DNA of 64,000 bases from Spirochaetales bacterium (GCA_027021365.1 JALUUM010000016.1:1-64000), one strand, 5' to 3'; positions 1-9,407 are shown, counted from the stretch's first letter. The notes: a model not told the origin generated them from the letters alone. Numbers and translations are program-made.

Positions 1-1
1 G

Positions 2-1273
2 AAACTGCCAATTGCATGGAATAATCCGCAAAAACTTAAATATATAGATGCTCTTTTCACGTCGACTTCAGCTGTTTGTGTTACAGGATTAATAACTGTT
101 CAGACATCAGACTACTCAATTTTCGGACAGATAGTAATACTCTTACTGATACAGTTCGGGGGCCTTGGAATAATAAGTTTCACAACGCTCTTTGTAGCTC
201 TGCCTGCTAGAAAATTATCTTTAAGTGACAGGCAGAATGTGCAGGAGTATTACATAGATTCACTGGAAACGGATCCCATAAAGATTGTAAGACAGATACT
301 GATAATGACTCTGGCGCTCGAGCTGATTGGTGCAGTTGTCCTTATAAAGCCCTTTTCCGGTTACAGCGGTGCCTTGCCGATATTCAACGCTGTATTTCAT
401 TCGATTTCTGCATTTTGCAATGCCGGTTTTTCACTGTTTCCTGAGAGCTTGATGAGTTATAGGGGTTCTCTTACTGTTAATATTACTATTATGGGTCTGA
501 TAGTTCTTGGCGGGCTCGGTTTTGTAGTAATCAAGGATATTCTTGGAAGAATAACGGGCAGAAAAAAGAATTTGATGTTGCATACGAGGATAGTGCTTCT
601 AATGACCTTTTTTCTGATAATCGGAGGCGCCCTCTTGTATTACCTCTTCGAGGCCAACAGGGCACTGATGGGTATGAAAAATGGCGAGAGAGTTCTCGCC
701 TCGCTGTTTCAATCGGTAACTACGAGGACCGCCGGTTTCAATACGATAGAGGAAGCATCCCTTTCAGTTCCATCCAAAATGCTTACCCTCCTGTTGATGT
801 TCATCGGGGGAAGCTCCGGGTCAATCGCCGGCGGTATAAAGGTGACAACCTTCTTTCTCGTAATGCTGATAGCTATTCATGAAACTGATTCGAAGAATGA
901 ATTGGAGATTTTCAACAGAAAAATCACCTCCAGAACATTAACCAGGGCCATGGCTTTCACACTTAAGGCAATAATAATACTATTCCTGAGTATATTCGCC
1001 CTGAGCATTACGGAACATTTTTTTCCTATATTGAATGGAAACAGGGTATCGGAGAAGAGCTTTATATCCATAGTTTTCGAATCATTTTCTGCATTCGGTA
1101 CGGTGGGCCTCTCTCTGGGAATTACCCATCTGCTTTCTCTCGGTGGTAAAATTGTAATAATACTTACCATGTTTGCAGGAAGAGTCGGCCTCATATCCAT
1201 TGCAATGCCCAAGTTTAAACGTTATCCTGAACATCTGGTAGATTATCCGAAAGGGGAGGTATTGATAGGCTGA
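2..1273 (+). CDS. ktrB: KtrB/TrkH-type potassium transporter subunit, 5' end outside the window
   Basis: Membrane pore subunit of a K+ uptake system. The reading frame is open from base 2, so the N-terminus lies upstream of the window; the GTG at 239 is internal. Four degenerate K+ channel-like pore motifs are visible: TSTSAVCVTGL (about base 62), FHSISAFCNAGF, VTTRTAGFNT and FSAFGTVGLS, each with the glycine that lines the selectivity filter in this family. Hydrophobic helices separate them. The stop codon overlaps the start of the next gene (TGATG), so pore and regulatory subunit are translationally coupled. TrkH versus KtrB cannot be settled without the N-terminus; the short single-RCK partner favours Ktr. 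Confidence 0.93.
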   Translation, partial: KLPIAWNNPQKLKYIDALFTSTSAVCVTGLITVQTSDYSIFGQIVILLLIQFGGLGIISFTTLFVALPARKLSLSDRQNVQEYYIDSLETDPIKIVRQILIMTLALELIGAVVLIKPFSGYSGALPIFNAVFHSISAFCNAGFSLFPESLMSYRGSLTVNITIMGLIVLGGLGFVVIKDILGRITGRKKNLMLHTRIVLLMTFFLIIGGALLYYLFEANRALMGMKNGERVLASLFQSVTTRTAGFNTIEEASLSVPSKMLTLLLMFIGGSSGSIAGGIKVTTFFLVMLIAIHETDSKNELEIFNRKITSRTLTRAMAFTLKAIIILFLSIFALSITEHFFPILNGNRVSEKSFISIVFESFSAFGTVGLSLGITHLLSLGGKIVIILTMFAGRVGLISIAMPKFKRYPEHLVDYPKGEVLIG

Positions 1274-1989
1274 TGAAACAGTTTGCAATAATTGGGCTGA
1301 GCCGGTTTGGAAGAAGAATACTCGATGAGTTGATAGATGCCGACTGTGAGCTCCTTTTGATAGACAAGAGCAACGCGGTAGTGGAACTGTATAAGGATAA
1401 AGTAAATGCGGCATACGTTGCAGATGCGATAAATGAAGAAATAATAAACAAGTTGATACCAGCCGACATAGATGCGGCTATTGTAGATCTTGGTGACAAG
1501 CTAGAGGTTTCAATTCTCGTCACTAACTACCTAAAGAAGATGGGCGTCAAGAGAATAATTGCCAAGGCTGAAACTGACGAACATGCTGAAATATTAAAGA
1601 TAGTCGGGGCAACGGAAGTGATTCTTCCTAACAAGGAAGCTGCCATGCGGGTGGCACCGCTTCTCGTTTCATCATATCTTTTCAGCTATCTTCCCATAAG
1701 CCGGGAACTGGTAATAGCTGAAATGATGGTGCCGGAGGAGCTCGTTGGAAAGACTTTGATAGAAGCGAATATGCGGCAGAAGTATAAATTGAATGTGATT
1801 GCCTACAGAAAAGAGGATGAATTCGAGTATGTGTACTTCTCGCCGGAATACAGATTGGAAGCAAATGATATTTTTCTTGTAGCAGGTAAAGAGGAAGATG
1901 TGGAGAGATTTGTAGGCAAACCTTCGGCGACAGCCTCGAAGCGTGGCATATCGAGAATATTCAGGCGTTTTTTCACTCGATTCAAGTAA
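1273..1989 (+). CDS. ktrA: KtrA/TrkA-type RCK regulatory subunit of K+ uptake
   Basis: Cytosolic nucleotide-binding gating subunit, 238 aa. Residues 4-20 form the Rossmann entry FAIIGLSRFGRRIL (GxSxxG variant of the usual GxGxxG), followed by acidic LLLID at the end of beta-2; this is the RCK_N domain. A C-terminal RCK_C domain (about residues 145-220, EELVGKTLIEANMRQKY) follows. One RCK pair matches KtrA rather than the doubled TrkA of enterobacteria. The tail (last 20 residues) is basic and looks lineage-specific. ATG overlaps the ktrB stop by one base. Convergent with the tctA operon 32 bp downstream. Confidence 0.93.
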   Translation: MKQFAIIGLSRFGRRILDELIDADCELLLIDKSNAVVELYKDKVNAAYVADAINEEIINKLIPADIDAAIVDLGDKLEVSILVTNYLKKMGVKRIIAKAETDEHAEILKIVGATEVILPNKEAAMRVAPLLVSSYLFSYLPISRELVIAEMMVPEELVGKTLIEANMRQKYKLNVIAYRKEDEFEYVYFSPEYRLEANDIFLVAGKEEDVERFVGKPSATASKRGISRIFRRFFTRFK

Positions 1990-2021
1990 AGAGAAATCAA
2001 ATAACAGATCAGTTGAATGTA

Positions 2022-3524
2022 CTAGATTTTGTTTGCTCTTGATTTCCTCTGGATAAAGAGCGACCAGATGACAAAAAAGACCGTCAGGATCACGAAGAGC
2101 AATGATATTGGCCTGGTAAAAATGGGCAAGACCGAGCCGTTGCTCAGGATCATGGTTTGAACCAGCGATGTCTCAAGTAGTGACCCGAGAATATAACCCA
2201 TCATCAGAGGTGCAACAGGGAAGTTGAATTTTTTCATGATATAACCAAGGACACCGAAGAAAATCATTACATACACGTCGAAGATGTTGCTGTTTACCGT
2301 ATAGGAGCCGGCTACGCATATCATTATGACAATGGGAAAAAGAATTGCCCGGCTTATGGAGAGGAGTTTTGTAAAGAGTCTAAGGCCAATAGATGCTATA
2401 AAGAAGTGGAGTATATTGGCAACAATCAATCCTATGAATATCGCATAAATGATATTTGCCGATTTCACAAAAAGGTCGGGACCGGGCACTAATCCGTGAA
2501 CGAGAAACACTCCAAGCATGATTGCAGTTATGGCATCTCCGGGGATTCCCAGTGTAAGGAGTGGTATAAGAGCACCGCCTGTTACCGCGTTATTTCCTGT
2601 TTCAGCGGCAAAGACCCCCTCAAGGCTGCCTTTACCGAATTTCTCCGGCTCTTTTGAAGAGTTCTTTGCTGCACCGTATGAAACAAATGCAGAGATGGCA
2701 GATCCGCTTCCCGGTAGTGCACCGATACCTATCCCTATGAGTGTGGAACGGATGATGGTTTTGATATTAGCCTTGAACTCTTTCCAGGTAACTATGTTAT
2801 CCTCCCTGTTTTTCGAAACAGGTGCCACTATGTCCTTTTTTGAAGAACTAACCTTACGCTCGATCTGGATGAAGAATTCAGAGACTGCAAAAAGGCCGAT
2901 GAGATGAGGGAGGAAAGGAATACCACCTATCAGGTTGAAAATGCCAAAGGTAAATCTCGATGAGCCGGTAATGGGGTCGGAACCTATAGTCCGTATGAAT
3001 ATTCCGAAAAGAGCGGCAGAAAGTCCCTTGATCTTGTCTTCACTTGAAACAACGCCGATTGTACAGAGGGCAAAAAATACGAGAGAAAATTTTTCGGTGG
3101 GGCCAAACTTAAGGGCTATGGCAGCAATCTGTGCTGCAATTGTAATAAGTACAATATCACTGATAAACTCTCCTATTACAGAACCGTATATAGATGCGCG
3201 TAGAGCTTTTCCTGCTTTACCCTGCCTGGCCAGTGGATAGCCGTCCATGCAAGTAGCCGCGGCTGCTGGTGCACCTGGTGTATTTATAAGTATTGCTGAT
3301 ATCGAGCCTCCGTAGGTACCACCCTTGTAAACACCAAGTAACAGGCTTATGCCTGCAATAGGCTGCATATAGAATGTTATTGGCAAGAGGAGTGCTACCG
3401 TCATTGGCACGTTCAGACCGGGAATAGCCCCGATTGTAATTCCGATAAATAAACCAAGTGATACAATGAGAAGATTCTGTATCGTGAAAAATAGTTGGGC
3501 TGCCGGAACGAGATGGGTAAGCAT
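2022..3524 (-). CDS. tctA: TTT-family tripartite tricarboxylate transporter, large permease TctA
   Basis: Large integral membrane subunit (500 aa, about 11-12 hydrophobic helices) of a binding-protein-dependent secondary carboxylate importer. Family features are visible: the N-terminal GIPGLN-like segment (IGAIPGLNVPMTVALLLPITFYM), the GGSISAILINTPGAPAAAATCMDGYPLA region, and the repeated LTLGIPGDAITAIMLGVFLVHGL motif in the second half. Start ATG overlaps the tctB stop by one base (TGATG). Last gene of the minus-strand operon. The substrate cannot be read from the permease; context (sulfatase, PHP esterase, enolase-type enzyme) suggests a sugar-acid or related carboxylate. Confidence 0.95.
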   Translation of the reverse strand: MLTHLVPAAQLFFTIQNLLIVSLGLFIGITIGAIPGLNVPMTVALLLPITFYMQPIAGISLLLGVYKGGTYGGSISAILINTPGAPAAAATCMDGYPLARQGKAGKALRASIYGSVIGEFISDIVLITIAAQIAAIALKFGPTEKFSLVFFALCTIGVVSSEDKIKGLSAALFGIFIRTIGSDPITGSSRFTFGIFNLIGGIPFLPHLIGLFAVSEFFIQIERKVSSSKKDIVAPVSKNREDNIVTWKEFKANIKTIIRSTLIGIGIGALPGSGSAISAFVSYGAAKNSSKEPEKFGKGSLEGVFAAETGNNAVTGGALIPLLTLGIPGDAITAIMLGVFLVHGLVPGPDLFVKSANIIYAIFIGLIVANILHFFIASIGLRLFTKLLSISRAILFPIVIMICVAGSYTVNSNIFDVYVMIFFGVLGYIMKKFNFPVAPLMMGYILGSLLETSLVQTMILSNGSVLPIFTRPISLLFVILTVFFVIWSLFIQRKSRANKI

Positions 3525-4012
3525 CAGAAGAGAACTCCATGCGGCAATGGTATGTTGAATAGCTTTTCAAAGAAAAGCCAGACTATAACGGATGCTGCTA
3601 TACCACCGCCTGTCATTTTTATTAGATTTCGCATTCCGAAGAGGTATGCATAGATGAAGAAAAAGAGTGCACTCGTGGCTACGAAACCAATAATGGGAAA
3701 GAGGATAGAATATACGATGAGCAATACTATTGAAAGAAGAACACGAAAAGTACTCTCTCTAGAAGTGAAGGTACTCTTGGATTCTACGGGCCGGGGGGGC
3801 AAGATGCCCTGAATAACCAGTGCCAGCCCCATCAGGATGAGCAGTATGGCAACTGTTGAAGGTAAAAAGGACGGAGATAATTTTGTCTCCATCCCGGATA
3901 TCCTTTGTATTTCAACAGGAATAAGGAGGAGTATTGCACCCCCTAAGAGAATCAATACTCCCCCTTCGATTATTCGTCTTGGATTAGTGTGCCTTAAAAA
4001 AGGCAGTTTCAC
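3524..4012 (-). CDS. tctB: TTT-family small permease TctB
   Basis: Small membrane subunit (162 aa) with four predicted hydrophobic helices, the usual size and topology of TctB/DUF1468. It pairs with TctA in the cytoplasmic membrane. The start is GTG, overlapping the tctC stop in a GTGA junction, and its own stop overlaps the tctA start, so the three transporter genes are tightly coupled. Sequence conservation in this subunit is always low, so the call relies on length, topology and gene order. Confidence 0.9.
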   Translation of the reverse strand: MKLPFLRHTNPRRIIEGGVLILLGGAILLLIPVEIQRISGMETKLSPSFLPSTVAILLILMGLALVIQGILPPRPVESKSTFTSRESTFRVLLSIVLLIVYSILFPIIGFVATSALFFFIYAYLFGMRNLIKMTGGGIAASVIVWLFFEKLFNIPLPHGVLF

Positions 4013-5001
4013 TTTAGAAGCCCCATCTTCTTTACGATTTCTGAATACCCTTCATAGTCATTCTTCCATACAGCCAGAAAATCGTCACCTATTTTCGGAT
4101 CGATAGATTCACCGATTCTCTTCATTATCTTTATAAAGTCCGGGTCTTTCATTACCTTTGCAAATACATCTCGCAATTTCTTAAGTACATTCGGAGGCAG
4201 GCCTTTGGGGCCGGCAATACCGGTAAAGGGGCTTGCTACAACATTATAACCCAATTCAACTGCCGTTGGTGTATCAGGGAGATGAGTGTCGCGTTTCTCT
4301 GAAAAAACCATAAGAGCATTGAGCTTCTTGGCATTTACATGGGAGATTATCGTTGCCACACTTGAAGTCATTGCAATATCGACATGGCCTCCAAGTGCTG
4401 CTTCTACGGCTTCAGCATCATTTCCTACGGGAACGAATTTGAACTGCAATCCGGCCTTGTCAGCCCATCGGAGGAATCCCAGCTGAGGTGCCTTTAATGG
4501 TACACAAGCATACGTTACCTGTCCGGGATGTTTCTTGGCATACTCTATCAATTCTTTGACGTTTTTCCAGGGTCTGTCAGGCTTCGAAGCTATTGCCATG
4601 GTACTGGAACCTATCTGCCCTATGGGGTCAAAGTCGAATGTTCCATACGGGGCCTTTTTGAAAATCACAGGAAAGACATTGGTACCAGGTGTGATGGCAA
4701 GAAGTGTATAGCCATCGGGTTTGGCCTTGGCAACATATTCACCACCTATCACACTCCCACCGCCTGCCTTGTTGATAACAACTACGGGCTGGCCTAAATA
4801 CTTGGGTGCAATCGAAGCGAACATCCTTGCATTTATATCGGTTCTTCCGCCTGCTCCCCATGGAACAATAATCTGGATTGGTTTGGTGGGGTATTCTTCC
4901 GTGGGTTTGGGAGCAGCAGTCTTTTTCTCTGCTGTTCCTGTTGCGAAAACCATCCCAAAGGTAACAAGCAGAATTATTAATAGCAATAAACCTTTTTTCA
5001 T
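4009..5001 (-). CDS. tctC: TTT-family periplasmic solute-binding protein TctC
   Basis: Extracytoplasmic binding protein of the Bug/TctC family, 330 aa. A signal peptide (about residues 1-21) ends in a spirochaete-style FATGTAEKK sequence with no lipobox cysteine, so it is probably soluble. Mature part starts with the family hallmark YPTKPIQIIVPWGAGGRTDINAR, and later shows GGxVIGxEYVAKAKPDGYTLL and the GIAGPKGLPPNVLKKL segment. Start ATG has an AGGAGG Shine-Dalgarno 6-7 nt upstream and its own promoter in the 169-bp gap before it. First gene of the tctCBA part of the operon. Binds a small carboxylate by family analogy. Confidence 0.95.
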   Translation of the reverse strand: MKKGLLLLIILLVTFGMVFATGTAEKKTAAPKPTEEYPTKPIQIIVPWGAGGRTDINARMFASIAPKYLGQPVVVINKAGGGSVIGGEYVAKAKPDGYTLLAITPGTNVFPVIFKKAPYGTFDFDPIGQIGSSTMAIASKPDRPWKNVKELIEYAKKHPGQVTYACVPLKAPQLGFLRWADKAGLQFKFVPVGNDAEAVEAALGGHVDIAMTSSVATIISHVNAKKLNALMVFSEKRDTHLPDTPTAVELGYNVVASPFTGIAGPKGLPPNVLKKLRDVFAKVMKDPDFIKIMKRIGESIDPKIGDDFLAVWKNDYEGYSEIVKKMGLLK

Positions 5002-5038
5002 TTACTTCCTCCTAAATATTTAAAATTTTGTTTGTTAT

Positions 5039-5067
5039 ATTTTAATTTATCTATTATATGCTGTCAA
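5039..5067 (-). promoter_or_regulatory. Promoter of tctC
   Basis: Reading the minus strand, TTGACA (5067-5062), a 17-nt spacer and TAAAAT (5044-5039) form a good sigma-70-type promoter about 38 nt before the tctC start. A perfect CAAGCTTG palindrome overlaps the -35 and may be an operator half; that part is a guess. It allows transporter expression apart from the upstream enzyme genes. Confidence 0.6.
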
Positions 5068-5170
5068 GCTTGCAATTTTTTCTCTATGTTTACTTTTCAG
5101 GTTGTGAATTTATTGAAATATTGGGAAAAATAGTCTCGATGGAATTTATCCGAGCAGTGTGAAATAGGTG

Positions 5171-6418
5171 TTATTCAAACACACAACCACATTTTCCGTA
5201 GAATTGTTCATCAAGATGGTATAGGCCGTTACGCGGCTCCAACCACTCCGAGTTCTTGCAAGGGTGATTTTGCAACATAGTTTTCCAGTTTTTATAGTAC
5301 TGTGCACCATTGGATTCAATAAGACTGAAAGTGATACCGGGAAAAGCCGGTAAAAGGGAAGCAACGTTTCTGTTCCAATCCAGTAGCAGAGGTACACATG
5401 CCGAATCAGCAACAAAACATGGAATATCTTCTTTGTAAGCCTGAAATGCCATCATGATTGTCATGCTTAGAGTTTTTCCGGCAGGTTTCAGTGCAATGCC
5501 CCTGTAGCCGAGTTGTGCCTTTCGTTTTATGTCTTCCAGTTCATTTAGCGATTCATCAGCGGCGATTCTTACTGGTATACCATGAACATCGATCTCACTA
5601 TTTTCCGGAAAGGGCTCCTCCACTATAATTACCTGATCCAGTATTCTTTCCCCTCCCATGGCATCGATTAGCCTTAGAAACAATTCTTTACTTCCATAAC
5701 GACCATTGGCATCCAGATAATAGGCAATTTTCGAATTCTCAGTGTAATCGGTTCTGAATTCTTTCAGGAGGTTGTGGATGTTCCTGATTCTTTCAATATC
5801 CCTTTCCAACATTTCAGCCTGATTACCAGGATGTCCTATCTTGATCTTAAAAATGAAATGTCCCGATTCAGCCAGTCGAATTATTTCTCTATCCGGTAGG
5901 TTGTAGGTTATCAATGGTACTCTTGCGAGTTTCTCCTGTTTTGAATTGAATGCAGTTCTGTATTTCTCAGGTATCATCTCATGGAATGATTTGATACTTT
6001 CCACTTTCGCATAGAGTTTCCAGAGGGCAAAATCCAGACTAACCAGAGAATTAAGAGTGAAGGTTTTTCGTAACTTATTGTTTTCGGTAATCTTTTGACC
6101 GAAAGAATGTAATTTCGGAAAGATATACCGAAAGGCGTCGATCGGATTAGGAAATTCCTTGTTGGAGAGCAGACTTACGGCCTTTTCCGCCATCAAGGAC
6201 ATAATCATATTTCCACCGGTCTCTGAGTGGGAAAAAAAGACATTAGGATCGGACCAGAGGATTGCATTCCCTCCAATGGATTTTACTCTTCCATGGTTCC
6301 CGGAAAAGATTGTTACTTCGTTCAACCACTTTTCAGTAAAGAAACTTCCCTTAAAGTGGAAGGGTCTCGAGAGGGGTTCCCTGATTACTTCGAAGTGGTA
6401 CTTCGTATATGAGATCAT
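5171..6418 (-). CDS. Enolase-superfamily enzyme, muconate-lactonizing-enzyme-like
   Basis: Probable racemase, epimerase, dehydratase or cycloisomerase acting through an enolate intermediate, 415 aa. The C-terminal TIM barrel shows the superfamily ligands in order: KxK on strand 2 (FKIKIGHPG), DAN on strand 3 (YYLDANGRYG), EEP on strand 4 (VEEPFPE), ADES on strand 5 (RIAADESL) and a lysine on strand 6 (IALKPAGK). Lysines on strands 2 and 6 are typical of the MLE/dipeptide-epimerase subgroup. The N-terminal capping domain begins KYHFEVIREPLSRPFHFKG. The frame stays open to 6553, but ATG at 6418 starts 1 nt after the PHP gene stop and fits the family N-terminus, so I chose it. Substrate unknown. 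Confidence 0.82.
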   Translation of the reverse strand: MISYTKYHFEVIREPLSRPFHFKGSFFTEKWLNEVTIFSGNHGRVKSIGGNAILWSDPNVFFSHSETGGNMIMSLMAEKAVSLLSNKEFPNPIDAFRYIFPKLHSFGQKITENNKLRKTFTLNSLVSLDFALWKLYAKVESIKSFHEMIPEKYRTAFNSKQEKLARVPLITYNLPDREIIRLAESGHFIFKIKIGHPGNQAEMLERDIERIRNIHNLLKEFRTDYTENSKIAYYLDANGRYGSKELFLRLIDAMGGERILDQVIIVEEPFPENSEIDVHGIPVRIAADESLNELEDIKRKAQLGYRGIALKPAGKTLSMTIMMAFQAYKEDIPCFVADSACVPLLLDWNRNVASLLPAFPGITFSLIESNGAQYYKNWKTMLQNHPCKNSEWLEPRNGLYHLDEQFYGKCGCVFE

Positions 6419-6419
6419 C

Positions 6420-7925
6420 TTACCCGGATTCCACCCATATTGGGCTTGACCATGCCCATTGATTGTTGTGCCCTCGAACTCGAAGAAAGTACATATCCGA
6501 GGATGCCGGGTCACATGTATCATCTTCCCCTTGAAGCTCGACCTTGTATTCATCCTGCAATGTCAATCGATGGAGGATAAAACTCTCAGAAGTGAATACC
6601 CCGGTAAAAAAGACCCTGTTCTCGAATAGGAGGTCTGCCAAAGAAACCTCGATCCTCTTGATTGACGGCTTGTTAAATTCGAGTATCAATTTTGCATCGG
6701 GCTCGGCCTCGATTTCGAGGATAATCGCCTTTGTAGGATCTTCCAAGTATGCCTGTTTTCGTGAGGTATACGACTTGAGATGAAGAGAGTTTTCTGAGAT
6801 TTGTTTTAATCTGTCACGAAGCTCCTCTGCAAATGGGCCTGATTGAAAGTGTTTCTCTGCTCCTGTAAATCGCCCCCCACTGATACTTATGCGAACATCC
6901 CATAGGCAGATTCTTTCCAAATCGAGGGCTGCCCAAGGCCCCCAACCGTATTGAAACTTAAGCTTTGCCCTTTTAGGTAATTTATCCGGGCGGTGGCAAG
7001 AATCATCGGGAAAAAATCTTTTTATTACTCTTCCGTTTTTCACGAGCTCTGCAATTTCAATTGAATCCGGGGATTCCACCTCGATATCAAAAATACGCCT
7101 GTCCGTGTATGGAAGCTCACTTCCCATGGGATGTTCATTCATCGAAAAATCAACCTTTACCCTGTCGCCTGTTACTGCAATGGTTCTTCTTGCCCGGATG
7201 GCTTCGAATATTGAATCGGGGGTCAATTCCTCTGCCCATATACCGGCAAGGCCTTCCCCGAATGCACCGGGGTAGCCGAAATGGTCATCAGTAGAAGCGA
7301 CAAAACCAAAGCGTAAGCCCTTCGAGAGTCGATATTCTATGGTGTTGGTGATGCCCCGACCGCCATTTGAGTGGAGGATCATGGGATACGGAGCACGATC
7401 CGACATGGTGCAGCCGTGCTCGGAAAATACCTCCACTACAGGACTCAATTCGGGGTCAAAATAATCCCAATTGTAACCGCGCCAGTTAAGCTTGTAGGCA
7501 ACATGATGTGGTATGGCAAGTGCTTTTTTTGAGCGCGCAAAGTTCAGCAGCTCTGTTACGTGATCGGGAAGGAAGAGATCGGGTTGATCCTCTCTGAAGA
7601 TAAGGCAGTAGTCACCGAAAGCACTGGAGTGCCATTCATAACCCAGAAAGGCCACAAAGTTCTCGTCGTTAGCATCTTTTATCATCTGACGTGTCTTTGG
7701 CCAGTGTTTCCTGTGGGCTTCGAAGCCCTTAACCCAGTGCATGTGCCTGTCACCGGGCATTAAGGGCATATCGTGCCACGAGGCATGGCCTGTGAATGCA
7801 AAGAAGTCCAGGTGTTCCCTTGCTATGTCGATTGTTCGCTTGAGAGAACCCTTTGCATATCCTACAGCATTATGATTGTGAAGATCACCCCAGAAAAGCC
7901 TGTATTTCTTTTTCAAAAAACCCAT
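6420..7925 (-). CDS. PHP-domain metal-dependent phosphoesterase-like protein (DUF3604-like)
   Basis: Predicted metal-dependent hydrolase of 501 aa. The PHP N-terminal motif is clear: WGDLHNHNAVGYAKGSL near residues 12-28, then LDFFAFTGHAS and later IPHHVAY and STDDHFGYPG, which supply the His/Asp metal ligands. The second half looks beta-rich and is probably a substrate-binding module; I do not recognise it. ATG at 7925 follows the sulfatase stop by 5 nt and has AGGAGAA 11 nt upstream; an in-frame longer start at 7976 would overlap the sulfatase gene. Cytoplasmic, no signal peptide. Together with a sulfatase it may remove ester groups from an imported compound. Role inferred. Confidence 0.78.
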   Translation of the reverse strand: MGFLKKKYRLFWGDLHNHNAVGYAKGSLKRTIDIAREHLDFFAFTGHASWHDMPLMPGDRHMHWVKGFEAHRKHWPKTRQMIKDANDENFVAFLGYEWHSSAFGDYCLIFREDQPDLFLPDHVTELLNFARSKKALAIPHHVAYKLNWRGYNWDYFDPELSPVVEVFSEHGCTMSDRAPYPMILHSNGGRGITNTIEYRLSKGLRFGFVASTDDHFGYPGAFGEGLAGIWAEELTPDSIFEAIRARRTIAVTGDRVKVDFSMNEHPMGSELPYTDRRIFDIEVESPDSIEIAELVKNGRVIKRFFPDDSCHRPDKLPKRAKLKFQYGWGPWAALDLERICLWDVRISISGGRFTGAEKHFQSGPFAEELRDRLKQISENSLHLKSYTSRKQAYLEDPTKAIILEIEAEPDAKLILEFNKPSIKRIEVSLADLLFENRVFFTGVFTSESFILHRLTLQDEYKVELQGEDDTCDPASSDMYFLRVRGHNNQWAWSSPIWVESG

Positions 7926-7930
7926 TGTGC

Positions 7931-9370
7931 CTATAGTTCTCCTTTTTTCAGTTTTGCCCTGATACTTTCGAAGCATCTCGCTCTTTCGGCATCGGAGGCA
8001 TATCTTCCACCACCGAAAGAATGCACCTTGTTGTTGTCCAGAAGGTGTTTGATTATCCTGGAAGTGAGTTCTTCCCTGATATCCCTGTATGCAGCTTCGT
8101 TGAAATGGTTGTGCACTTCCAGTGGTTCCTCTGACAAATCGTACAATTCACCTTCACCGTTGTCACAGAGAACAAGCTTGTAACTACCTGACTTTATCAT
8201 GACACTTCCCAGTAATTCGCTGAATTGATCTCTTTTTTCTCTGTCTTCATCATTAAATATCAATCCTTCAATATTTTCTCCCTGTAAATGATCCGGTTCT
8301 TCAATGCCGGTTATAGAGAGGAAGGTTCTGTGCAAGTCGAGCCAGTTCACGGGATATTTCACACGTTTTCCTGCTGGTATCCCGGGTCCTGAAATTATAA
8401 GCGGAACCATTAGAGCACCTTCATAAAAATTGGATTTGAAGGGTAATCCATGATCCCCGAGATTATCCCCATGATCGGATGAGAATACTATCAATGTGGT
8501 ATCCAGAAACTTTCGCTTCCTTAGTGACTCTATTATCTTTGCTACCTGCCTGTCTATAAGAGTTACTGTTGCAAAGTAATGTTCTCTTATTTTGATGATG
8601 TCGCTATTTGTCATCCTACTGTAATCGGTGAGGTACAGGAGGTTCTTTTTATAGAAGTCGATGATTCTCCTCTGATAGGTAGGCTTATTCTGCAGTTCAC
8701 TGGCATCACCGACAGGAGGAGGAATCGGTGCGCCTTTGTACATGGACGCCATTTTTTCGGGTGGATCATATGGGTCATGTGGGCTGTTGAAGGAGGCCCA
8801 GAGGAAGAAGGGCTCTTTGGCATTATGCTCGATCCATTTTACAGTTTCATCACCTATGAAGGTGTCGATGTGAAAGTCTTCCGGAAGCGGGCTAACAGGA
8901 GCACCGAGGTTTTCTCTGTAACCCGGAAGACTGGCAGGGTGATCCCTCGAGTAACCATTTTTTTCCAGGAAAAGCGTGTAATCATCCCTTCTGAAATAGT
9001 GTCGCTTGTCCTCCGCTATTATTCGGTATTTGAATCCCTCGCGATTGTTCCACGGATGAAAGTGCATTTTTCCGATTGCTGCTGTGTTCCAGCCAGCCTC
9101 ATTGAAGATTCTTGCAATTGTGGGTGAGTCTGGTGTTATCCAGTGAAAGTTATCCGGAATATTATTAACGTATGGATACTGTCCGGTTATGAATGCTCCT
9201 CTTGCCGGCTGACATACCGGTGAAACAGAGTAGCAATTGTCAAATACAAGACCATTTTGCGCAAGGGTATCTATTGCCGGCGTTTTCATGAAATCCAGTT
9301 CGTAGCAGGGAAGGCTGTCCCTTCTTTGCTGGTCCGTGGTAATGAAAAGGATGTTCTTAATCTTAGCCAT
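7931..9370 (-). CDS. Type I sulfatase (Cys-type, arylsulfatase superfamily)
   Basis: Sulfate-ester hydrolase of 479 aa. Metal-binding residues appear early (ITTDQQ, D13 Q14), and the active-site signature CQPAR at residues 53-57 (followed by GAFITGQYP) gives a Cys that must be oxidised to formylglycine; no maturase is seen in this window. The SSDHGDNLGDHG block near residue 300 supplies further metal ligands. No signal peptide, so it acts in the cytoplasm on an imported sulfated substrate. First gene of the six-gene operon. No Shine-Dalgarno sequence precedes ATG 9370, and the promoter -10 ends 8 nt before it, so the mRNA may be leaderless. Confidence 0.9.
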   Translation of the reverse strand: MAKIKNILFITTDQQRRDSLPCYELDFMKTPAIDTLAQNGLVFDNCYSVSPVCQPARGAFITGQYPYVNNIPDNFHWITPDSPTIARIFNEAGWNTAAIGKMHFHPWNNREGFKYRIIAEDKRHYFRRDDYTLFLEKNGYSRDHPASLPGYRENLGAPVSPLPEDFHIDTFIGDETVKWIEHNAKEPFFLWASFNSPHDPYDPPEKMASMYKGAPIPPPVGDASELQNKPTYQRRIIDFYKKNLLYLTDYSRMTNSDIIKIREHYFATVTLIDRQVAKIIESLRKRKFLDTTLIVFSSDHGDNLGDHGLPFKSNFYEGALMVPLIISGPGIPAGKRVKYPVNWLDLHRTFLSITGIEEPDHLQGENIEGLIFNDEDREKRDQFSELLGSVMIKSGSYKLVLCDNGEGELYDLSEEPLEVHNHFNEAAYRDIREELTSRIIKHLLDNNKVHSFGGGRYASDAERARCFESIRAKLKKGEL

Positions 9371-9378
9371 AATTTTAA

Positions 9379-9407
9379 ATTATATATTTTAGATATTTTC
9401 GGTGCAA
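9379..9407 (-). promoter_or_regulatory. Promoter of the sulfatase operon
   Basis: On the minus strand TTGCAC (9407-9402), exactly 17 nt, then TATAAT (9384-9379). The -10 ends 8 nt before the sulfatase ATG at 9370, which puts the expected transcription start within about 0-2 nt of the start codon. Confidence 0.65.
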
